From: Agrobacterium sp. AGB01
GTDB taxonomy: Bacteria; Pseudomonadota; Alphaproteobacteria; Rhizobiales; Rhizobiaceae
Length of the DNA: 64,000 bases
Assembly: GCF_014851585.1 (NCBI RefSeq)
Contig: NZ_JACVAB010000002.1
Location: forward strand, 310,001-374,000
Direction: 5' to 3'
Part shown: positions 59,378 through 64,000 of the stretch, in pieces
Layout: each line of letters starts with the position of its first letter
Position numbering within the stretch: position 1 is the stretch's first letter
The notes under the pieces: generated by a model
The model's input: the letters and a program-made list of their open reading frames with translations, nothing else
Database searches by the model: none
Told to the model about the DNA's origin: nothing
Program-made: the position numbers and the translations under genes

Positions 59378-60427
59378 ATGCGCTGTTTCTCATTGGCGAT
59401 GCTGGTGTTGACTTTGACAGGGCAGGTTGCCCTGGCGGGCACGGCGGTAGGTTTCAAACAAATCGAGCAGGCTGAAAAAGGTAATGATCGGCCGCTGAAG
59501 ATTTCATTGTGGTACCCGGCAAACGAGACGGTCACGAAAGCCGAGACCGTTGGAGAAAATCCTGTCTTTTATGGTCTTGGTGTCGAGCAGGATGTCTTGG
59601 CAGCCCCGGGCAAACATCCGTTGGTTTTACTGTCGCATGGTTATGGCGGCAGCTGGCGAAACCTTAATTGGTTGGCTGGTGAGCTTGTGCAAAGCGGGTA
59701 TATTGTTGCGGCGCCAGACCATCCTGGCACGACATTCCAGAATATGGACGACGCAGAAGCCTTGCGGCTTTGGGAGCGTCCGCGCGATATCAGCCGCACG
59801 TTAACGGCTGTGCTGGAGAATACGTCGCTGGCTGGTGAGATAGATGACGGGAAAATCGCCGTCATAGGCCACTCTTTGGGTGGTTGGACGGCAATCGAAC
59901 TGGCTGGCGGTCGTTATCAGGCGGATCGCGCTCTCAAGGACTGCACGGGCGATGTCATGCCTGCGCAATGCAAAGACCTGAAACTTATGGCGCGGATCGG
60001 TATTGTCGGCGGTGGCAAAGCCCGTCCAGAGCTTTCTCAGGATTTGAAAGATAAACGCATCAGGGCTGCTGTCGCGCTTGATCTCGGGCCTGCCTCCGGC
60101 TTTGTGCCTGACAGTCTTGCAGGGATCGATATACCGGTTCTGGTCTATGCAGCGGGTCATCAGACGGCCGAGATTGCCGCGATAAAAAACGATTCGGAAT
60201 ACTTGCGGCAACATTTGCCAGCTTCTTCAACGCTTTACCGCGAAGTTGGCGATGCAACGCATTTCAGTTTTGTCCAGACGTGCAAACCTGGTGCGGACAA
60301 GATCATTGAACAAGAATCGCCCGGGGAAAGTTTTGTTTGCCGCGATGGTGGCGGGCGAAACCGGGCGGATATTCACCGCGAGATCGCTGACGGTATTGTC
60401 TCATTTTTGCATGAGGCACTGAACTGA
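59378..60427 (+). CDS. Exported alpha/beta hydrolase (dienelactone hydrolase/PAF-acetylhydrolase-like)
   Basis: A 349-residue exported hydrolase. The signal peptide is MRCFSLAMLVLTLTGQVALA. HPLVLLSHGYGGSWRNLNWLAGELVQSGYIVAAPDHPGTT holds the oxyanion loop, VIGHSLGGWTAIELAGGRY the serine nucleophile and GDATHFSF the histidine. The ATG at 59378 follows GGAGACGGAA. The natural substrate is unknown. Confidence 0.8.
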   Translation: MRCFSLAMLVLTLTGQVALAGTAVGFKQIEQAEKGNDRPLKISLWYPANETVTKAETVGENPVFYGLGVEQDVLAAPGKHPLVLLSHGYGGSWRNLNWLAGELVQSGYIVAAPDHPGTTFQNMDDAEALRLWERPRDISRTLTAVLENTSLAGEIDDGKIAVIGHSLGGWTAIELAGGRYQADRALKDCTGDVMPAQCKDLKLMARIGIVGGGKARPELSQDLKDKRIRAAVALDLGPASGFVPDSLAGIDIPVLVYAAGHQTAEIAAIKNDSEYLRQHLPASSTLYREVGDATHFSFVQTCKPGADKIIEQESPGESFVCRDGGGRNRADIHREIADGIVSFLHEALN

Positions 60428-60450
60428 CCGTATGTGTCACCGCTTGAAAC

Positions 60451-60479
60451 AAAAAAGCCCGCCATGAAGGCGGGCTTTT
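60451..60479. terminator. Bidirectional terminator between the hydrolase gene and ctrA
   Basis: AAAAGCCCGCC (60453-60463) pairs with GGCGGGCTTTT (60469-60479). It serves both convergent genes. Confidence 0.8.
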
Positions 60480-60497
60480 GCATTGGGGAATGCGGTA

Positions 60498-61202
60498 TCA
60501 GGCAGTTTCAAGATATTCTGTCGCGCCATCCGGCTCGCGCAGAACGTAACCACGACCCCACACCGTTTCGATGTAGTTCGCGCCGCCTGCGGCATTTGCC
60601 AACTTCTTGCGAAGTTTACAGATAAACACGTCGATGATCTTCAGTTCAGGCTCATCCATACCGCCGTAAAGGTGGTTCAGGAACATTTCCTTGGTAAGGG
60701 TGGTGCCCTTGCGGAGCGAAAGCAGCTCCAGCATCTGGTATTCCTTGCCGGTCAGGTGAACACGCTGGCCGCCGACTTCTACAGTCTTGGCGTCGAGGTT
60801 CACGATCAGCTCGCCAGTTGCGATGATCGACTGGGCATGGCCCTTCGAACGACGCACGATAGCGTGGATACGGGCAACAAGCTCATCCTTATGGAATGGC
60901 TTAGTCATGTAGTCGTCTGCGCCGAAGCCGAGACCACGTACCTTGTCTTCAATGCCGGCCATGCCGGAGAGAATAAGGATAGGTGTCTTCACCTTGGACA
61001 GGCGAAGTGTTCTCAAAACTTCATAACCGGACATGTCCGGAAGATTGAGGTCGAGAAGAATGATATCGTAGTCATACAGCTTGCCTAAATCCACGCCCTC
61101 TTCGCCGAGATCGGTCGTATAGACATTAAAGCTTTCTGACTTCAGCATTAGCTCGATGCTCTGAGCTGTCGCGCTGTCGTCTTCGATGAGTAGAACCCGC
61201 AT
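60498..61202 (-). CDS. ctrA: Cell-cycle response regulator CtrA
   Basis: A 234-residue OmpR-type regulator. Receiver: acidic pocket E7-D8-D9, phosphoacceptor D51 in [17 protein letters not shown] near 104 in [16 protein letters not shown]-binding domain: [54 protein letters not shown], the CtrA-specific stretch, and [10 protein letters not shown] at the end. It controls replication, division and flagellar genes as the master regulator in alphaproteobacteria. The C-terminus (LETA) retains an alanine-ending tail. Confidence 0.97.
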   Translation of the reverse strand: MRVLLIEDDSATAQSIELMLKSESFNVYTTDLGEEGVDLGKLYDYDIILLDLNLPDMSGYEVLRTLRLSKVKTPILILSGMAGIEDKVRGLGFGADDYMTKPFHKDELVARIHAIVRRSKGHAQSIIATGELIVNLDAKTVEVGGQRVHLTGKEYQMLELLSLRKGTTLTKEMFLNHLYGGMDEPELKIIDVFICKLRKKLANAAGGANYIETVWGRGYVLREPDGATEYLETA

Positions 61203-61287
61203 AATTATCCCCTTTGCCGCCCGCCGGAAGGTAAGTGCCTTGCGCGATACGGATCCAGACGTTGCCTGATTTGCAGGCTGCCATCAA

Positions 61288-61295
61288 ATGGTTAA
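61288..61295 (-). promoter_or_regulatory. CtrA half-site TTAACCAT upstream of ctrA
   Basis: TTAACCAT, the half-site motif recognised by CtrA in Caulobacter and rhizobia, lies 86 bases upstream of the ctrA start on the minus strand and may mediate autoregulation. Confidence 0.5.
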
Positions 61296-61367
61296 CAAAT
61301 TCTAATCGCCTCTGGCAAGTGTATCGAATTTGTTAAATATAAATGGCACGCCACTGATTTTCCATAT

Positions 61368-61432
61368 GAATCCACCATCGCCAACATTGAATCTTAACAT
61401 GAGGATATCGTGCTAAGTGATTCAACCGACTC
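61368..61432. promoter_or_regulatory. Cluster of four GANTC (CcrM) sites upstream of ctrA
   Basis: GAATC at 61368 and 61389, GATTC at 61419 and GACTC at 61428: four sites in 65 bases. CcrM methylation state of such sites times ctrA transcription in related organisms. Confidence 0.65.
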
Positions 61433-61541
61433 GTACATTGTCGCGTCCAAATTTTTGGACATGGCATTTACCGACCCTTAAATGATCGTCGTTATCATTA
61501 ATGATGCCCGTAAACGAAAGGTTAACGCGGACGTTTTTTTA

Positions 61542-61556
61542 TTAACGTCTTGTTAT
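61542..61556 (+). promoter_or_regulatory. Candidate CtrA box upstream of fliJ
   Basis: TTAA-N7-TTAT (61542-61545 and 61553-61556), one base from the consensus, 86 bases before the fliJ start. CtrA activates flagellar genes in the group. Confidence 0.4.
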
Positions 61557-61641
61557 TTTTTTGAACGATTTCGGCTCACACCGGCATCAACGGGTTAAAA
61601 TTGTCTTGAACCGGGGTTTCGACATCCACGGAGTATTGCGT

Positions 61642-61992
61642 ATGAAGTCGCGTGACAGCCTAATTCGCCTGAAGGAATTTCAGGTCAACGAGAAACGCCG
61701 CCAGTTGCAGCAGTTGCAACTCATGATGGCGGAGTTCGACCGGATGGCTAAGGAACTGGTTCACCAGATCAGTCTTGAAGAATCCAAGTCGGGTATTACG
61801 GACCCAACACATTTTGCGTATCCGACCTTTGCCAAGGCGGCACGTCAACGTGCTGATAACCTTCAGGTTTCCATTCGGGAACTGAGGGTACAGCAGGAGG
61901 CGGCCGAAGCATCGCTTGAGGAAGTCGTGGCCGATTATGAAAAGGCTGCTGCTCTCGAAAGCCGCGATGGCGCCATGCGGGCACGGGCATAA
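61642..61992 (+). CDS. fliJ: Flagellar export protein FliJ-like
   Basis: A 116-residue coiled-coil protein, MKSRDSLIRLKEFQVNEKRRQLQQLQLMMAEFDRM at the N-terminus, typical of FliJ, and the AKAARQRADNLQVSIRELRVQQEAAEASL C-terminal coil. FliJ is a chaperone-escort of the flagellar type III export system. GGAG lies 9 bases before the ATG at 61642. The longer frame beginning 81 bases upstream has no ribosome site. Confidence 0.82.
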   Translation: MKSRDSLIRLKEFQVNEKRRQLQQLQLMMAEFDRMAKELVHQISLEESKSGITDPTHFAYPTFAKAARQRADNLQVSIRELRVQQEAAEASLEEVVADYEKAAALESRDGAMRARA

Positions 61993-62319
61993 GCCACCTT
62001 TATTTGCTGGAAAAACGATAAATCCGTTTTCTCGCAAAGGCTGTACTGATGACTATTTTCAGGCAGGCGCCTTCATCGAAGGCGCGTGCCTGAACCCATT
62101 TTGGGATTCTTTTATCATTTTCGCGATGAAAGTGATTCGTTTGGCGCGCGCTGGCGATTTTTGTGATGCTTCAGCCGAGAACCCGACCTTGGATTTGCGT
62201 TCCGGGGCCATCTATAACGGTTAACGCGCCGCTGAAATGGTTAAGACCTGACGACCAGCGATGCGAATGTTGGGTTTTAAATCCAAAAAAATGGCAATTT
62301 TTATGCACCTGAAATCTGC
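61993..62319. other. Intergenic region after fliJ
   Basis: A 327-base gene-free stretch. It contains a strong stem-loop (62058-62104) that probably terminates fliJ. I see no other feature. Confidence 0.5.
62058..62104 (+). terminator. Strong stem-loop after fliJ
   Basis: TTCAGGCA (62058-62065) pairs with TGCCTGAA (62087-62094), and the inner GCGCCTTC pairs with GAAGGCGC. CCCATTTT follows. Confidence 0.7.
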
Positions 62320-62601
62320 TTAACCGGAGATGACGTCGTTCCATTCTGGGTGACGAAGCACCTGCGCTTTGAAAAAAGGGCAAAGCGGCATTATTTTCCA
62401 GCCACCTTTTCGCGCCTCTTCGATTGCGTGCGCTGCCAATGCCTGGCCAACGCCCTTGCCACGAAGTTCGTCGGGAACACCGGTGTGATCAAGAATGATT
62501 AACTTTTCCGATGCGCGAGAATAGGTCATCTCTCCAGTATGGCCCTCAAGCGTTGCTGTGTAGAGACCTTTTGAGCCCGTTTCACTGCTTTTGAATTCCA
62601 T
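62320..62601 (-). CDS. GNAT-fold N-acetyltransferase, small YjdJ-like
   Basis: A 93-residue protein of the short Acetyltransf_CG/YjdJ class: GEMTYSRASEKLIILDHTGVPDELRGKGVGQALAAHAIEEARKGGWKIMPLCPF holds the acetyl-CoA motif (RGKGVGQAL). The start could also be the ATG three bases upstream. The ligand is unknown. Confidence 0.8.
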   Translation of the reverse strand: MEFKSSETGSKGLYTATLEGHTGEMTYSRASEKLIILDHTGVPDELRGKGVGQALAAHAIEEARKGGWKIMPLCPFFKAQVLRHPEWNDVISG

Positions 62602-62790
62602 CATCTTCTCCCGCTTAACGTTTGTGATGGCGTAGGTATACCATGCCACATGAGCAGCAGACGGGAAAAGGTGACCGCAGTTTGTGAACAGTGATGTTAC
62701 AATTTGGCATGTCCAGCTTGTGCTACGCCGCTGACTGCCGTGGGTAGGGAGCGCGAGGCGAGCCATTCTTACGGCGGCTGAAAACAGATA

Positions 62791-62824
62791 CGCCACGGTG
62801 CATGTTTTGAAACATGCCGTGGCG
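62791..62824. terminator. Long stem-loop between sciP and the GNAT gene
   Basis: CGCCACGG (62791-62798) pairs with CCGTGGCG, which ends at 62824, and an inner GCATGTTT/AAACATGC extends the stem with one bulge. It lies on the downstream side of sciP (minus strand). A second perfect 16-bp palindrome at 62847-62862 (TGCGGCTTAAGCCGCA) precedes it. Confidence 0.6.
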
Positions 62825-62874
62825 CTATCTTGTATAATGGTCTCGATGCGGCTTAAGCCGCAACAGGACTTTAA

Positions 62875-63150
62875 CTAGTGACGGTACTGCTGGATGCGCG
62901 TGGTGCGCAGACCTGCAAGGCCGTGATCGGAAATCGAAGACTGCCAGGACAGGAATTCTTCAACCGTCAGCGTATATCGCTCACAGGCTTCTTCCAGGCT
63001 CAAAAGCCCACCCCGAACCGCGGCAACTACTTCTGCCTTTCTACGGATCACCCAACGACGGGTATCAGCCGGAGGAAGGTCGGCAATTGTTAGCGGGCTG
63101 CCATCTGGGCCGATGACATATTTTACTCGTGGACGTATCATTTCGGTCAT
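62875..63150 (-). CDS. sciP: CtrA-inhibitory protein SciP (DUF1153)
   Basis: A 91-residue helix-turn-helix protein. RPRVKYVIGPDGSPLTIADLPPADTRRWVIRRKAEVVAAVRGGLLSLEEACERYTLTVEEFLSWQ is the DUF1153 signature. In Caulobacter, SciP binds CtrA and blocks its activation of target promoters after division, resetting the cell cycle. ctrA lies 1.7 kb upstream. Confidence 0.92.
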   Translation of the reverse strand: MTEMIRPRVKYVIGPDGSPLTIADLPPADTRRWVIRRKAEVVAAVRGGLLSLEEACERYTLTVEEFLSWQSSISDHGLAGLRTTRIQQYRH

Positions 63151-63593
63151 TGGACACTCTATACAAACTCAAGACCATATAGGATCAACCTAGCGCGCTA
63201 ACTTTAAAAAAGAACTAAGCTGTTCGAGAGAATTTGTTAACAATTTGAACTATTTCGGGTGTTCTGTGAGGAAAACGGTTCAAATCTGGCCGAAAGAATA
63301 CGGTCGTGTCAAAAAAGCGCAGTCTTTGTCGTGCCAATAAAAAGGCACAACTTCGACATAAACCCCGCCGGATATATCTGCGTCTGCTGATTTAAGTATT
63401 TCTTATTTGTTGTTTCTGGCGATTACTGTAATTGTAATATATTCGAATGTTTTAATGTTATTATTCTCATGCGTGCAGTATGGTCGGTTGCACAGCGATT
63501 CCGTGTACTGTTCCAACCGATATGCCAATGCAAAAATCCAGCACCATTTTCAAATGTGAATTTCCAGACGCTTTTATAGAGGGGAGAAGAAAC
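63151..63593. other. Region upstream of sciP and the right-edge regulator gene
   Basis: A 443-base gene-free, AT-rich stretch. GTTAACAAATTCT, read on the minus strand near 63229-63241, is a 13-mer also found upstream of ctrA (61291-61303); it may be a shared regulator site. No ORF is convincing until 63594. Confidence 0.45.
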
Positions 63594-63671
63594 GTGTCGG
63601 GCAACGTTTCAACGACTGATGCAATTGATATGGCAGTTCAGGGTTTGTTTTCGTCGGAGTGCGGGGTGTGA
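63594..63671 (+). CDS. Possible 25-residue leader ORF
   Basis: A GTG at 63594 has a strong AGGGGAGAAG site upstream and opens a 25-codon frame (MSGNVSTTDAIDMAVQGLFS and five more) whose stop TGA overlaps the first bases of the next gene's leader. It could be an upstream ORF or the remnant of a longer N-terminus. Support is limited to the ribosome site. Confidence 0.35.
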   Translation: MSGNVSTTDAIDMAVQGLFSSECGV

Positions 63672-63682
63672 CCGGGGCCGTG

Positions 63683-64000
63683 ATGACAGACAAGGGCGAT
63701 AGCGAGTTTGCAAACCGTTTGGAAAGTGACCTCGCAGACTTATGCAAGAGACATGGCTTTGACCGTTATATTCTGACGGCTTTTCCACGGGCGGATAAAT
63801 CCGGCTTCCGGGACAATATCGTTCACAGCAACTGGCCGACGGGGCTGGTAAATGCCTATTCGCTCAGTGATGCGTTTCGGAGCAGCAAGCTGATTGCCAT
63901 GCTGAAGCGCAAGGTCGTTCCGGTGTTGCTACCAGGTTTGTGTTTCTGGCAGGACGAGAATGGTCGTGATGTGGCCGATCTTGGCAAGGAGTTTGCCCGG
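63683..64000 (+). CDS. LuxR-type regulator with autoinducer-binding-like domain (partial, C-terminus outside window)
   Basis: The first 106 residues of a protein cut by the right window edge. The sequence MTDKGDSEFANRLESDLADLCKRHGFDRYILTAFPRADKSGFRDNIVHSNWPTGLVNAYSLSDAF is like the N-terminal ligand-binding domain of LuxR/VisN/VisR-type regulators in rhizobia. The helix-turn-helix lies beyond the edge, so the class is tentative. The ATG at 63683 is chosen; GTG codons at 63667 and 63680 are alternatives. Its proximity to sciP and fliJ suggests a link with motility or the cell cycle. Confidence 0.6.
   Translation, partial: MTDKGDSEFANRLESDLADLCKRHGFDRYILTAFPRADKSGFRDNIVHSNWPTGLVNAYSLSDAFRSSKLIAMLKRKVVPVLLPGLCFWQDENGRDVADLGKEFAR

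Larger units (their letters stand above)
61203..61641. other. Regulatory region between ctrA and fliJ
   Basis: A 439-base gene-free stretch. It carries the GANTC cluster (61368-61432), a TTAACCAT element for CtrA (61288-61295, minus) and a TTAA-N7-TTAT site (61542-61556). No ORF is convincing. Confidence 0.65.

Overview
The window looks like the chromosome of an alphaproteobacterium of the order Rhizobiales (Hyphomicrobiales), most likely a member of the Rhizobiaceae. Reasons: the right end carries ctrA, chpT, sciP (DUF1153), fliJ, an eipA-type DUF1134 gene and rpoH around purA. GANTC methylation sites cluster upstream of ctrA. Base composition is moderately GC-rich and gene packing is typical of the group. 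No tRNA, rRNA, insertion sequence, phage gene or CRISPR array was seen.

Region 1 (1-27 kb) is a large organosulfur-scavenging block. On the minus strand there is a sulfonate-type ABC transporter followed by a small membrane protein and an O-acetylhomoserine sulfhydrylase-type enzyme (cut by the left edge). Next to it is a MetNIQ-type ABC transporter in one operon with an aminotransferase, a FAD-linked 2-hydroxyacid oxidase and a 2-oxoglutarate/Fe(II) oxygenase. On the plus strand follow a DszA/NtaA-type flavin monooxygenase, two tandem DszC/SfnB-type flavoproteins and an aldo/keto reductase. After them come an orphan sugar-type binding protein, a FAD/NAD(P)-binding protein, an SsuD-type alkanesulfonate monooxygenase, an Rrf2 regulator with a cysteine cluster, a flavin reductase, small unknown genes, and an Aap-type amino-acid ABC transporter that lacks its ATPase. 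An AT-rich motif (about CTATAAAATTAGTGTATTT) recurs upstream of most of these operons, which suggests one sulfur-responsive regulon. This is the main candidate for an undescribed system.

Region 2 (27-36.3 kb) is carbon-related: a gluconate-5-dehydrogenase-like SDR, an HPP-family membrane protein, the tripartite tricarboxylate transporter genes tctCBA, a solute-binding protein divergent from the two-component system tctDE, and purU.

Region 3 (36.5-46.3 kb) deals with heme/iron and stress. It holds a YbaY/META-domain exported protein, hutX and a heme-oxygenase-like gene divergent from hmuTUV, a DUF454 protein, a small VOC protein, ung, a siderophore-interacting protein, and an mhqO/mhqD-like pair probably acting on quinones.

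Region 4 (46.3-64 kb) is housekeeping and cell-cycle core: a lytic transglycosylase lipoprotein, a transglutaminase-like protein apparently missing catalytic residues, an EamA exporter, purA, a long acidic membrane protein, rpoH, an rluD-family gene, an rRNA/tRNA methyltransferase, a coiled-coil membrane protein, eipA-like, chpT, a hydrolase, ctrA, fliJ, a GNAT protein, sciP, and the start of a LuxR-type regulator cut by the right edge.
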